Positions 1-9,631 are shown, numbered from the stretch's first letter. The stretch: 32,929 nt of DNA from Actinomycetes bacterium (GCA_021846125.1 JAJZCK010000007.1:1-32929); one strand, 5' to 3'. Notes: generated by a model from the letters alone, not told the origin. Program-made: numbers and translations.

Positions 1-85
1 GTCGGCCGTTGGGCGGAGATCCACGGTGCCGACCCACGGCCACCCTGCCGGGAGCACTGTCCCTAGGACGGCTAACTTCGCCTGC

Positions 86-805
86 GTGGCGGTCGAGGGC
101 ATCGATGGGACACGCGTGCCGGTGCATGTCGGCTGCGTCATGGACGGCAACGGCCGCTGGGCTCGGGCACGTGGCCTGCCGAGGACCGAGGGCCACGGGG
201 CGGGCGAGGAGGCGATGCTCGACGTCATAGACGGGGCGCTCGACGCCGGGATCCGCTGGCTGTCGATGTACGCCTTTTCGACGGAGAACTGGCGGCGACC
301 CGCGGACGAGGTGCGCTACCTCATGCACTTCAACGAAGGCATCCTCACCCGCAACCGCGACGACCTCAACGCGAAGGGCGTGCGCGTCCGCTTCGCGGGC
401 AGGCGCGACTGGCGAGTGCCGAGGCGCCTGGTCCGGCACATGGACGACGCCGTCGAGCTCACCGCGACGAACCGCCGGATGACCCTCACGATCTGCTTCA
501 ACTACGGAGGGCGCGCCGAGATCGTCGACGCTGTGCGCGATCTCGTCGACGCCGGCCTGCCTGCGTCGAAGATCGACGAGCGGGCGATCCGCTCGCGCCT
601 GTACTACCCCGACATGCCGGACCCGGACCTCGTCATCCGGACGTCCGGCGAGTACCGCATCTCGAACTTCCTGCTCTGGGAGCTCGCGTACTCCGAGCTC
701 GTCTTCACCGACGTGCTGTGGCCGGACTTCCGCCGTGAGCACCTGTTCGACGCGGTGCGGGAGTTCCAGCGGCGTGACCGCCGCTACGGCGGGGTAGACA
801 CGTGA
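86..805 (+). CDS. uppS: Isoprenyl transferase (undecaprenyl diphosphate synthase family)
   Basis: Protein contains VMDGNGRWARARGLPRTEGH, SMYAFSTENWRRP, PDLVIRTSGEYRISNFLLWELAYSEL. Start moved from 26 to GTG 86, giving VAVEGIDGTRVPVHVGCVMDGNGRWA, because TAACTT lies 7 nt upstream. Confidence 0.93.
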   Translation: MAVEGIDGTRVPVHVGCVMDGNGRWARARGLPRTEGHGAGEEAMLDVIDGALDAGIRWLSMYAFSTENWRRPADEVRYLMHFNEGILTRNRDDLNAKGVRVRFAGRRDWRVPRRLVRHMDDAVELTATNRRMTLTICFNYGGRAEIVDAVRDLVDAGLPASKIDERAIRSRLYYPDMPDPDLVIRTSGEYRISNFLLWELAYSELVFTDVLWPDFRREHLFDAVREFQRRDRRYGGVDT

Positions 806-1089
806 GCCCAGGAGGGCGTCGGGCCGCGGGCAGCGACAGGACGGCCGCCACGGCGCAATCGCGGCGACGACACGCGACCACGTCGGCCGGGATGCCCGGG
901 GACGCGACGCGTGCCGGCTGGCTGTGGGACCACGCGGGGAGGCTCGCCGGAGCGGTGCTCGGCTCGCTCGCGTTCGGGGCGACGGTCTTCCTCGCTGCCA
1001 TCGGCTTCAAGCCCGCCCTGTTCCTCGTCGTGCTGCTCGTGGCCGGCATCGTGATCATCGCCGTCGGGGGACGGATCAGGAGCACGTGA
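802..1089 (+). CDS. Small predicted membrane protein (95 aa)
   Basis: Overlaps the uppS stop and the recO start; hydrophobic segments (LAGAVLGSLAFGATVFLAAIGF, ALFLVVLLVAGIVIIAVGG). Confidence 0.6.
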   Translation: MSPGGRRAAGSDRTAATAQSRRRHATTSAGMPGDATRAGWLWDHAGRLAGAVLGSLAFGATVFLAAIGFKPALFLVVLLVAGIVIIAVGGRIRST

Positions 1090-1823
1090 CGGTGACCCTC
1101 TACCGCGACGAAGGCGTCGTGCTGAGGACGGTCCGCCTCGGCGAGGCGGACCGTATCGTGACCCTGGCGACGCCTGGTCACGGGAAGGTGCGCGCGGTGG
1201 CGAAAGGCGTCCGCCGGACCAAGAGCCGCATCGGGGCACGCCTCGAGCCGCTGAGCCACGTGACGATGCTCTGCTGGCACGGGCGCGAGCTCGACGTCGT
1301 CACCCAGTCCGAGGTGCTCGGCTCGCCGAAGTCTCTGAGGGGGGACCTCGACCGCCTCGTCCCCGCGATGACGATGCTCGAGATCGTCGACCAGGTCGCC
1401 GTCGAACGCCAGCCGATGCCCGAGCTGTTCGCGATGCTCGTCGGGGCTCTGCGGACGCTCGCGACGAGTGAGTCCCGCCTCGTGCTCGCGGGCTTCTGCT
1501 GGAAGCTGTTGTCTGTCGAGGGGGTTGCGCCAGTCGTCGCCGCGTGCGCCCGCTGTGGCGGCCCGGATCCTCTCGTCGCGTTCGACCCGGGCGAGGGGGG
1601 CATGCTCTGCCGGGCCTGCCGGCGCGGCCAGGCAGTCGCCGCCGAGACGGTCGATCTCGTCCGCCGGATCGTCGGGGGCGATCTGCGACGGGTCCTCGAG
1701 GAGGGTCCACACGACGCCGACTCCGAGGTCGAGCGCCTGGCGCTCCTCGCGGTCGAGCGCCACCTCGAACGTCGCCTCCGCACGACGCGGCACTTGCTCG
1801 AGGCCGGCACGGCCGGCGTCTGA
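1086..1823 (+). CDS. recO: DNA repair protein RecO
   Basis: VTVTLYRDEGVVLRTVRLGEADRIVTLATPGHGKVRAVAKGVRRTKSRIGARLEPLSHV N-terminal OB-fold; Cys motif CARCG...CRAC. GTG start overlaps the upstream stop (GTGA). Confidence 0.93.
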   Translation: MTVTLYRDEGVVLRTVRLGEADRIVTLATPGHGKVRAVAKGVRRTKSRIGARLEPLSHVTMLCWHGRELDVVTQSEVLGSPKSLRGDLDRLVPAMTMLEIVDQVAVERQPMPELFAMLVGALRTLATSESRLVLAGFCWKLLSVEGVAPVVAACARCGGPDPLVAFDPGEGGMLCRACRRGQAVAAETVDLVRRIVGGDLRRVLEEGPHDADSEVERLALLAVERHLERRLRTTRHLLEAGTAGV

Positions 1824-1890
1824 GGATCGCCCACCACCTGGGAGACCTGCTCCGGGAAGCGAGCGCGACCGACCGGACTATCCTGCGCCC

Positions 1891-3288
1891 ATGCCCGACC
1901 AGCACCTCTCCCAGACGACCGAGCCGCTCGACGTGACAGCTCCGGGTCCAGGTGACGAGGCGCGACCCTCTGGCACGGCACTGTTCGACGCCGTCGTGAA
2001 CCTCTGCAAGCGTCGTGGCTTCGTCTTCCCGTCGGCGGAGATCTACGGCGGGATCCGCTCGACCTACGACTACGGCCCGCTCGGCACGCTCATGCTCCGC
2101 AACGTGAAGGACGCGTGGTGGCGCGCCATGGTCCAAGAGCGAGACGACGTCGTCCCGCTCGACGCTGCGATCCTCACCAGCCCCAAGGTCTGGGAAGCTT
2201 CCGGCCACCTCGCGACCTTCACCGACCCGCTCGTCGACTGCCGGAGCTGCAACGAGCGCTCGCGCGCCGACCACCTCGAGGTGGACGAGACCGGTGCTCG
2301 GGTCTGCCCGCACTGCGGTTCGACGGACCTGACCGAGGCCCGTCCGTTCAACTTGATGTTCAAGACCTTCGTCGGTCCGGTCGAGGACGAGGCGTCCGTC
2401 GCCTACTTGCGACCAGAGACCGCGCAGGGCATGTTCGTCAACTTCGCGAACGTGCAGACGACGATGCGGCGAAAGCCACCGTTTGGCATCGCGCAGCTCG
2501 GGCGGAGCTTCCGCAACGAGATCACGCCGGGCAACTTCGTCTTCCGGACACGTGAGTTCGAGCAGATGGAGATGGAGTACTTCGTGCCGCCAGCCGAGAG
2601 CCCCGAGTGGTTCGCATACTGGTGCGCCGAGCGTTTGTCGTGGTACAGCCGGTACGGCATCCCCCAGGCGATGCTGCGGCTCCGGCCGCACGAGACCGAG
2701 GAGCTCTCCCACTACTCCTCGGGGACGGCCGACGTCGAGTTCGCGTTCCCCTGGGGTTGGGGCGAGCTCGAAGGGATCGCCAACCGCACGGACTTCGACC
2801 TGAAGGCGCACTCCGAGCACTCCGGCGTGCGACTCGAGTACTTCGACCAGGCGAGCGGAGAGCGATACGTACCCCACGTCATCGAGCCGGCCGCCGGTGC
2901 GACGCGGACCATGATGGCCTTCCTGCTCGCCGCCTACGACGAAGACGAGGTAGGAGGCGAGCGCCGCTCCGTGCTTCGCCTCCACCCACGGCTCGCCCCG
3001 TACCAGGTAGCGGTGCTCCCTCTGTCGAAGAAGCCGGAGCTCGCACCGCTCGCCGACGAGGTGCTCGCGTCGTGCCGCCGTCGCTTCGTGTGCGAGCGCG
3101 ACGAGACGCAGTCGATCGGCCGGCGCTACAGGCGTCAGGACGAGATCGGCACGCCGCTTTGCGTCACGGTCGACTTCGAGAGCCTCGTCGACCGCTGCGT
3201 CACCGTGCGCGACAGGGACACCACGGCACAAGTGCGCGTCCCGGTCGACGGCGTCGCCGCGTACGTCGCGGAGCGGATCGGCGGCTAG
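1891..3288 (+). CDS. glyS: Glycyl-tRNA synthetase (dimeric type)
   Basis: KRRGFVFPSAEIYGGIRSTYDYGPLG, RPETAQGMFVNFANV, FGIAQLGRSFRNEITPGNFVFRTREFEQMEMEYF. Confidence 0.96.
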   Translation: MPDQHLSQTTEPLDVTAPGPGDEARPSGTALFDAVVNLCKRRGFVFPSAEIYGGIRSTYDYGPLGTLMLRNVKDAWWRAMVQERDDVVPLDAAILTSPKVWEASGHLATFTDPLVDCRSCNERSRADHLEVDETGARVCPHCGSTDLTEARPFNLMFKTFVGPVEDEASVAYLRPETAQGMFVNFANVQTTMRRKPPFGIAQLGRSFRNEITPGNFVFRTREFEQMEMEYFVPPAESPEWFAYWCAERLSWYSRYGIPQAMLRLRPHETEELSHYSSGTADVEFAFPWGWGELEGIANRTDFDLKAHSEHSGVRLEYFDQASGERYVPHVIEPAAGATRTMMAFLLAAYDEDEVGGERRSVLRLHPRLAPYQVAVLPLSKKPELAPLADEVLASCRRRFVCERDETQSIGRRYRRQDEIGTPLCVTVDFESLVDRCVTVRDRDTTAQVRVPVDGVAAYVAERIGG

Positions 3289-3318
3289 CGGAACCTTCCG
3301 GGCTAGCTCGTGACGAAG

Positions 3319-3342
3319 CCCCATCTACCCAGGTAGATGGGG
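3319..3342. terminator. Perfect 11-bp inverted repeat, likely glyS terminator
   Basis: CCCCATCTACC-CA-GGTAGATGGGG, 31 nt after the glyS stop and followed by GTTT. Confidence 0.6.
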
Positions 3343-3360
3343 GTTTCCGCGGTGTCGGTC

Positions 3361-5142
3361 TGTAGTACCTAACTCGCCATCCGCCTCAGCGCTTCGGGGC
3401 GTAGACCTCGAGGCCGAAAAGCTCGTAGAGGCGGCTCTGCGTGGCGTCTTTCTCGGTGATCATGCGCCGGGCACGGGGGCGTCCCCGCTCACCCTGGTAG
3501 AGAAGGACCGTCTCTTCGATCCCCGCCAGGCTCGAGAGCAGTGCCCGCACGGAGAGGTGGATGCCCGCCTGGTCGGCCTCGCGCACCATCAGCCGGGCGA
3601 CCATGAGCGCGAGCACGCAGTACAGGACATGGACGCGGATCTTCTGCTCGGTGAAGTGGAACATCGGCGAGAACGAGACGACCTTGACGTCCTTCATCTG
3701 GCGAAAGTCGCCCTCGACTGTCTCCTGGGAGCGGTACTCGGCGACGATCTGCGCGGTTGGAGCCTCATCGGGCGCCTTGTCGCTGAAGAGGATCCGCTTG
3801 CCGAACAGCTCGGTCTCGAGCGCGTCCCGGGCGTCCTCGTCGATCGCGAAGCTGAGCCGCAGCTCGGCCGGGTCCTCGCCGACAAGCGTGGTCGCCATCA
3901 CCCGCGACACCCAGCGCGGTGCGCAGATGGCAGCGATCTCGGCCTCCACCTTCTCCCTCGACTTTCGGCACCTGCCACGAGACAGGCGCGCCTCGAGCTC
4001 TGCGAGCTGGCGCTGGGTCTTCGTAAGCGTCTGGGCAAAGCCTCGGGACTGCTTGTCGTGCAGGCCGTTCGAGTGGCAGACGACGAGGCGGCGTTCCTTT
4101 CCGAAGACGACCTTCGTGGTCTCGAACGCGACGAGACCGGGGAAGCGGTCGTGGTCGACGACCTCGTAGCGGCCCCGTGGAACCGCGAGCAGCTCGGGGT
4201 GGTCCGACGGCGGCAGCGAGCCGACGAAGTGAAGCGGCGTCCCGTCGAGCAGCTCGTAGTTGTCGTCGGAGCTCTGCCCGGCGTCATAGACGAGGGTGAG
4301 TCGTCCGGTGGCACCAGTCGCAGTCTCACCGCCAGCACCGTCAGCACCGTCAGCGTCGGCCATCAGCGTCGCGAAGCGGGTGACGAGCTCGGTGACCATC
4401 GCGGTGAACTGGGTGACGTCGGGCTTATTGCCCGGATAGGCATGGCTGACGAGAGGGATTCCGCCGTCGACAGACACCACGAGGCCGAGCCCACAGATGC
4501 GCAGGTCGCTCCTCTTCTGCTCGGAGTGTCCCCGCTCGGCGATCGGGGCACGGCTGTTTGCCGAGTCGATCCAGGTCGCGAAGTTCGTCATGTCGAGCAC
4601 GAGGCCCGACAGGTCGACCGCGAACGTCTCGACCACGCCCGTCACGATGCGCCGCTCGATCTCTTTGAGGTCGTCCTCGCCGATCGCGTCCATCGCATCC
4701 CAGAACCTCCGGTGGTCGAGCGCACCCGGGGAAAGGGCCAGCCACCGGTCGCAGGCCGTCGTGTCCCACCAATCGGAGAACGCGAGCTTCGAGCAGGGAT
4801 CGACCACCCGATTGAGCGTCGCGAGGGCGATGTAGGTCCCGACCGACTCGCCGGCATCGCTACGACGAGCACCGACGACCTCGTCGACGACCTCCGCGAC
4901 ACGAAGGCGTCGGAGCATCTCCCAGACTGCGGCGACATCACCGAAGGCGAGGTGGCGGGAACGGTCCGGCTCGCCAGGTCCGCCCTCTGACAGCCGGGCG
5001 GCGATCTCCTCAGCAGAGCCGAGGTAGCGCTGGGAGACGATCCGGGGCTTGCCGTCCACCCGGGCGGACTCGGCCAGGTAGTAGTAGGTCTTCCCGTCCT
5101 GTCTCTTGCCGACAATGAATGCCATATCTAGGTACTACCACA
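3361..5142 (-). mobile_element. IS1634-type (IS4 superfamily-like) insertion sequence; outer ends approximate
   Basis: Full-length transposase flanked by an inverted GTAGTACCTA (3362-3371) / TAGGTACTAC (5129-5138). No clear target duplication found. Confidence 0.75.
3386..5125 (-). CDS. IS1634 family transposase
   Basis: MAFIVGKRQDGKTYYYLAESARVDGKPRIVSQRYLG; LDMTNFATWIDSANSRAPIAERGHSEQKRSDLRICGLGLVVSVDGGIPL; YRSQETVEGDFRQMKD (DDE-type signatures). Confidence 0.92.
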   Translation of the reverse strand: MAFIVGKRQDGKTYYYLAESARVDGKPRIVSQRYLGSAEEIAARLSEGGPGEPDRSRHLAFGDVAAVWEMLRRLRVAEVVDEVVGARRSDAGESVGTYIALATLNRVVDPCSKLAFSDWWDTTACDRWLALSPGALDHRRFWDAMDAIGEDDLKEIERRIVTGVVETFAVDLSGLVLDMTNFATWIDSANSRAPIAERGHSEQKRSDLRICGLGLVVSVDGGIPLVSHAYPGNKPDVTQFTAMVTELVTRFATLMADADGADGAGGETATGATGRLTLVYDAGQSSDDNYELLDGTPLHFVGSLPPSDHPELLAVPRGRYEVVDHDRFPGLVAFETTKVVFGKERRLVVCHSNGLHDKQSRGFAQTLTKTQRQLAELEARLSRGRCRKSREKVEAEIAAICAPRWVSRVMATTLVGEDPAELRLSFAIDEDARDALETELFGKRILFSDKAPDEAPTAQIVAEYRSQETVEGDFRQMKDVKVVSFSPMFHFTEQKIRVHVLYCVLALMVARLMVREADQAGIHLSVRALLSSLAGIEETVLLYQGERGRPRARRMITEKDATQSRLYELFGLEVYAPKR

Positions 5143-5250
5143 ACGCGCTACAAATCGCGAGTCTCCGAGCAGGACAAACGCGCTGGTCAGCGACCTGTTC
5201 TGAAGAAACTTCCCAAGCCGCTGAAGGTCACCTCAACGGGATAGCCCGGA

Positions 5251-6360
5251 TAGGGTTCTCCATCTAACCGGAGTTGCTCAGGTCAGCGATCCGCCAAGGA
5301 CGATCGGCCGGTAGCCGTTCGAGGCTGGGCGGGTGCCCCCGCTTCTGTGGGGGCGACGGCATGACCTTGCGAGGTCGTCCGCCGATCGCGACGTCGTGGT
5401 AGCGGACGGGATCGTGGTCGACAGCGAGCTCGAGGAGCCGGAAGAAGAGAAGCCCCCGGCTCTGGGAGCGCCGGCGATTGAAGCGGAACACGAACTCGTT
5501 CAAGTAGCCGGGGAGATGCCCGGGATCGAAACGGCCGTGGTGCGTACTCGCGAGCCAGCGCTTGGACAACGACGCGACGCGGTGCACGCCGGGAAGCAGA
5601 GCGCCCACGTCCTCTCCACGTGCCTTCGCCGCGCGTTGGCTGCGCGGCTCGTGGAGGTATCCGAGCCCTACGACGCCGTTGTAGCTCGGCCACCCATCGG
5701 TGATGACCGTCGTTCCCTCTTCGACGTTCTCCGTCACGAACGGCACGAGCGAATCGGCCGATCCGTCGTGGAGCACACCCATGCGGCACCGTCCAAGACC
5801 ATGTGGCTCCCTCAGCTCGACTGCCACGCCGACCAAGACCTTCTTGCCCTTCTGGCGACCACCGCGAAGACCCGGCTCGTCGCCGCCGAAGTAGGTCTCG
5901 TCGACCTCGACGGTGCCTGAGAGCCGGTCACGCCCGGGGCGCACGAGCACCGACCGCAGACGGTGCAGCATCGCCCACGCCGTCTGGTACGAGCCGATCT
6001 CGAGGGTGCGCTGAAGGCTGAGTGCCGACACGCCGTCCTTTGCCGTGGTGAACTCCCAGCAGGCTGCGAACCACACGGTAAGCGGCGTCCGGGTCCGGTC
6101 GAAGATCGTCCCGGCGGTCACCGACGTACGGCGGCTGCATGCAGCACACTCGATCCGTCCATCGCCCAGCCGCCAGCCCTCGTCATGGCCGCACTTGGCG
6201 CACATGAAGCCATTGCGCCACCGGAGCCACGCCAGGTAGTCGAGGCACGCCGCGTCCGTGCCGAACCACGACCGCAGCTCACCGACCGACCGCGGGTAGT
6301 GAGCGCCACCTCGAGCCTGAGCCACCTCCTGAGGCTACTCCGGTTAGATGGAGAACCCTA
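5251..6360 (-). mobile_element. Complete IS1595-type insertion sequence, 1110 bp
   Basis: Perfect 24-bp TIRs TAGGGTTCTCCATCTAACCGGAGT (5251-5274) / ACTCCGGTTAGATGGAGAACCCTA (6337-6360), flanked by direct repeat AGCCCGGA at 5243-5250 and 6361-6368. Confidence 0.95.
5264..6325 (-). CDS. IS1595 family transposase
   Basis: Zinc ribbon CAKCGHDEGWRLGDGRIECAAC; VEVDETYFGGDEPGLRGGRQKGKKVLVGVAVE; ITDGWPSYNGV; FRFNRRRSQSRGLLFFRLL. Confidence 0.94.
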   Translation of the reverse strand: MAQARGGAHYPRSVGELRSWFGTDAACLDYLAWLRWRNGFMCAKCGHDEGWRLGDGRIECAACSRRTSVTAGTIFDRTRTPLTVWFAACWEFTTAKDGVSALSLQRTLEIGSYQTAWAMLHRLRSVLVRPGRDRLSGTVEVDETYFGGDEPGLRGGRQKGKKVLVGVAVELREPHGLGRCRMGVLHDGSADSLVPFVTENVEEGTTVITDGWPSYNGVVGLGYLHEPRSQRAAKARGEDVGALLPGVHRVASLSKRWLASTHHGRFDPGHLPGYLNEFVFRFNRRRSQSRGLLFFRLLELAVDHDPVRYHDVAIGGRPRKVMPSPPQKRGHPPSLERLPADRPWRIADLSNSG

Positions 6361-6452
6361 AGCCCGGAAACCTCCGCTAGGCACAGGCACGGGGCTCCGC
6401 CGCCGCTTCGAGCGGCCGCCGCGGGGGCGCTCTGGCAGGTACGGTCCGGACC

Positions 6453-8498
6453 ATGGCCATTCCCGACGAGGACGTCGCCCAGGTGCGCGCGGCGACCGAC
6501 ATGGTTGCCCTCGTCGGCGAGCAGACGGCGCTCAAGCGCGTCGGTCGGCGCTACGTCGCGCTCTGTCCGTTCCACTCGGAGAATTCGGGGTCGTTCAGCG
6601 TCAACGCAGAGGAGGGCCTCTACTACTGCTTCGGCTGCCAGGCGTCGGGTGACGCGATCAGTTTCGTGCGCGCGGTCGAGGGGTGCGACTTCGTCGAAGC
6701 GGTGGAACGGCTCGCGGCGCGCGCCGGCATCGCGATCCGCCACGACGAGGACCACGGGGCCCCGGCGCAGCACGGGCGGCGGAAGCAGCTCTACGACGTC
6801 CTCGCCGCCGCGGCCGCGTTCTACCACGAACGCCTGCTCACAGCCCGGGACGCGGGCGGAGCCCGCCAGTACCTGCGGGCACGCGGCTACGACGGTGCCG
6901 TCGTGCGACAGTTCCGCCTCGGCTACGCGCCGGCGGGCTCCGACGAGCTCGTCCGCGCCCTCCGCCTCCCGATGGGACTGCTCGTGGACGCCGGTCTCGC
7001 GTTCGACGGTCGCGAGCGTGGGCGCGACGCGTTCCGTGAGCGCATCATCTTCCCGATCTTCGACCCGGGCGGGCGGCCCATCGCTCTCGGCGGACGGGTC
7101 CTACCCCCCGAGCTGCGTGCGAGCGACCGCGACCCGGGCCCGAAGTACCGCAACTCGCCGGAGTCGTCGGTCTACCAGAAGCGGCGCACCCTCTACGGCC
7201 TCAACTGGGCGAAGCAGGAGATGGTCCGGACCGGGGAGGCGGTCGTCTGCGAGGGCTACACGGACGTTATCGGCTTCTTCCGGGCCGGCGTCCCCCGTGC
7301 GGTCGCGACGTGTGGCACGTCGCTGACCGAGGAGCACCTCCGCCTGCTCGCGAACTTCGCCAAACGCGTCGTGCTCGCCTTCGACGCGGACAGCGCCGGC
7401 CAGAGCGCAGCCGCACGCATCTACGAATGGGAGCGACGACACTCGCTCGAGCTCGCCGTCGCGATGCTGCCTGCCGGGAGCGACCCGGCCGATCTCGCGA
7501 GGAACGACCCGGACGGCCTCGCTGCCGCTGTGCGCGACGCTCGACCGTTCCTCGCTTTCCAGGTGGAGCGAGCGATCGGCGCGTCGGACCTGGGCTCTCC
7601 CGAAGGGCGTTCCCGTGCGGCGGAGTCCGCCCTCGCGCGCGTCGCGGAGCACCCGAGCGAGCTTGTCCGCGATCAGTACCTCGTCGAGATCGCGGACCGC
7701 ACGCACCACGATCCCGAGCGGCTGCGTCCCCTGATCGAGAAGCTGCGGCACGAGTCGCCGGTGGGACCGTCGGCGAGCAAACGGGGGGGCGCGGCACGTC
7801 GCGACAGCCCGCGCACCGCAGTGGAGCCTCGCCAGTCGGACGACTGGCCGGCCTACGACGACCCGGACGGCGACGGGTCGGGCACCTCCTACCCGGTTTC
7901 GGACGACCGCTGGCCGCCGCCTGGTGGCGCCCAGCGGTCGGGGCGCGGCCCGGGACCGGGCGCCACCGCGCCGAGGACCGGACGCGGCCGGCCACCTCGG
8001 GCTTCCCGTCCGGGGCTCGACGGGCTCGCGCTCGCAGTGCACCGACCGGCGGAGGTGGCCGAGCTGTTCGACGCGGTCCTGTTCACCGACCCGCTCCAGC
8101 GTGAGGCGTTCGAGGTGCTCGCGTCGGCTTCGGAGCTTCACGAGGCGATCGCGGCGTCGTCGCCGAGCGTCGCCGACCTGCTCCTACGCATCGCCGTCGC
8201 GGACCTCGAGACGGACGCGGACCCGCTTGGCACCTTCGTCGCGCTGGCACGCGCCGCAGCCGAGACCTCCCTCGCCGCGTTCGGACGCGAGGCGCGCGCC
8301 GCCGAGCGCTCCGGCAGTCCCGCAGGCACGCGGGAGCATCTCGAGCAGAGCGGTGTCGTCCGACGAGACCTCGAGCTGCTGCGAGACGCCGGCGACTCGC
8401 TCGGTCCGGGTGCCCCCGCGATCGATGCGGCGAAACGGTTGGTAGCGTGGATGGTGCAGCGCGAAGAGGACGGTGGAGGATGGCGCGCATCGACCTGA
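6453..8498 (+). CDS. dnaG: DNA primase
   Basis: CHC2 zinc finger [67 protein letters not shown]. Confidence 0.97.
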   Translation: MAIPDEDVAQVRAATDMVALVGEQTALKRVGRRYVALCPFHSENSGSFSVNAEEGLYYCFGCQASGDAISFVRAVEGCDFVEAVERLAARAGIAIRHDEDHGAPAQHGRRKQLYDVLAAAAAFYHERLLTARDAGGARQYLRARGYDGAVVRQFRLGYAPAGSDELVRALRLPMGLLVDAGLAFDGRERGRDAFRERIIFPIFDPGGRPIALGGRVLPPELRASDRDPGPKYRNSPESSVYQKRRTLYGLNWAKQEMVRTGEAVVCEGYTDVIGFFRAGVPRAVATCGTSLTEEHLRLLANFAKRVVLAFDADSAGQSAAARIYEWERRHSLELAVAMLPAGSDPADLARNDPDGLAAAVRDARPFLAFQVERAIGASDLGSPEGRSRAAESALARVAEHPSELVRDQYLVEIADRTHHDPERLRPLIEKLRHESPVGPSASKRGGAARRDSPRTAVEPRQSDDWPAYDDPDGDGSGTSYPVSDDRWPPPGGAQRSGRGPGPGATAPRTGRGRPPRASRPGLDGLALAVHRPAEVAELFDAVLFTDPLQREAFEVLASASELHEAIAASSPSVADLLLRIAVADLETDADPLGTFVALARAAAETSLAAFGREARAAERSGSPAGTREHLEQSGVVRRDLELLRDAGDSLGPGAPAIDAAKRLVAWMVQREEDGGGWRAST

Positions 8499-9505
8499 CG
8501 GACGAGAGCGACGCCGACGGTGCCGCTCTGCGAGCGCTTCGGGGCGGGGGCTCGACGGGCGCTCCCGGCTCGCCGGCAGGCGACACCGTGCGGGCCTATC
8601 TACGCGAGATCGGCAGGGTCTCGCTGCTCTCGGCGGACCTCGAGGTGCTCTGCGCGAAGCGCATCGAGCTCGGACAGCAAGCCGCGGCGCGACTCGAAGC
8701 GTGGAGATCGGACGGGAGCCTCTCGCGTGTCCCCTCTCCGGAGCGGCGCTCAGCCGAGCGCCTCGTCGCCGAAGGTCTCGAAGCGAAGGACCTCCTCACC
8801 GAGGCGAACCTCCGCCTCGTCGTCTCGATCGCCAAGCGCTACCGCAACCGCGGCATGGCGTTCCTCGACCTCATACAAGAGGGGAACCTCGGCCTCATGC
8901 GCGCCGTCGAGAAGTTCGACTACCGCAAGGGCTTCAAGTTCTCGACCTACGCGACGTGGTGGATCCGCCAGGCGATCACGCGAGCGGTCGCCGACCAGGC
9001 GCGCACGATCCGCATACCGGTCCACATGGTCGAGACGATCAACAAGATCGTGCGCGTCCAGCGGCAGCTGTCCCAGGAGCTCGGACGAGAGCCGACCGTG
9101 GAGGAGGTCGCCGTGCGGATCCAGTTCCCCGTCGAGCGGGTCCTCGAGATCCAGCGCATAAGTCAGGACACGGTCTCGCTCGAGCAGCCGATCGGCGACG
9201 AGGACGACTTCAGCCTCTCCGACCTCGTCGAGGACCGCGGCGCCGAGGTGCCGGTCGACGCGGCGACGCGGGTGATGCTCAACGAGGCGGTCCAGCGAGC
9301 GCTCGGCGAGCTCTCGCCGAGAGAGCAGGAGGTCGTCCGGTTGCGCTTCGGCCTGGACGACGGGCGTGTACGCACTCTCGAGGAGGTCGGACAGATCTTC
9401 GGCGTGACACGCGAGCGCGTCCGCCAGATCGAGACGAAGACGCTTGCGAAGCTCCGGCAGCCGGCGCTCTCACGCCCGCTGCGCGACTATCTGGGAGCAG
9501 ACTGA
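8480..9505 (+). CDS. rpoD: RNA polymerase primary-type sigma factor (RpoD/SigA family)
   Basis: [75 protein letters not shown]-terminal [24 protein letters not shown] 8480 with GGTGGAGG upstream; overlaps the dnaG 3' end by 19 nt. Confidence 0.94.
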   Translation: MARIDLTDESDADGAALRALRGGGSTGAPGSPAGDTVRAYLREIGRVSLLSADLEVLCAKRIELGQQAAARLEAWRSDGSLSRVPSPERRSAERLVAEGLEAKDLLTEANLRLVVSIAKRYRNRGMAFLDLIQEGNLGLMRAVEKFDYRKGFKFSTYATWWIRQAITRAVADQARTIRIPVHMVETINKIVRVQRQLSQELGREPTVEEVAVRIQFPVERVLEIQRISQDTVSLEQPIGDEDDFSLSDLVEDRGAEVPVDAATRVMLNEAVQRALGELSPREQEVVRLRFGLDDGRVRTLEEVGQIFGVTRERVRQIETKTLAKLRQPALSRPLRDYLGAD

Positions 9506-9572
9506 CCGCACGCGCACGGCGGCGTCGCACGAGCTGGCATTGCGAAAAGATGTCCCTCAGATTGCGCTCTCG

Positions 9573-9590
9573 TGGCGACATGTGTCGTCA
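9573..9590. promoter_or_regulatory. Candidate operator palindrome upstream of the acs promoter
   Basis: TGGCGACA-TG-TGTCGTCA (7/8 arm match), 12 nt upstream of the candidate -35. Confidence 0.4.
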
Positions 9591-9602
9591 TCCAGCGGGT
9601 CC

Positions 9603-9631
9603 TTGTGCAGAGCTTCTCGTCACCGTATAAC
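9603..9631 (+). promoter_or_regulatory. Candidate sigma70-like promoter for acs
   Basis: TTGTGC-N17-TATAAC. Confidence 0.45.

Noticed and set aside
1300-3324. 674-aa minus-strand ORF opposite recO/glyS
   Set aside because: Antisense to two recognised genes; no recognisable motifs.
3557-4990. 477-aa plus-strand ORF opposite the IS1634 transposase
   Set aside because: Shadow frame of the intact transposase; no domain-like sequence.
3340-5160. Target-site duplication for the IS1634-type element
   Set aside because: I compared both flanks and found no convincing direct repeat; element ends are therefore approximate.
3361-6360. The two IS elements as one composite transposon
   Set aside because: Different families with different TIRs; no cargo between them except 108 bp of noncoding DNA.
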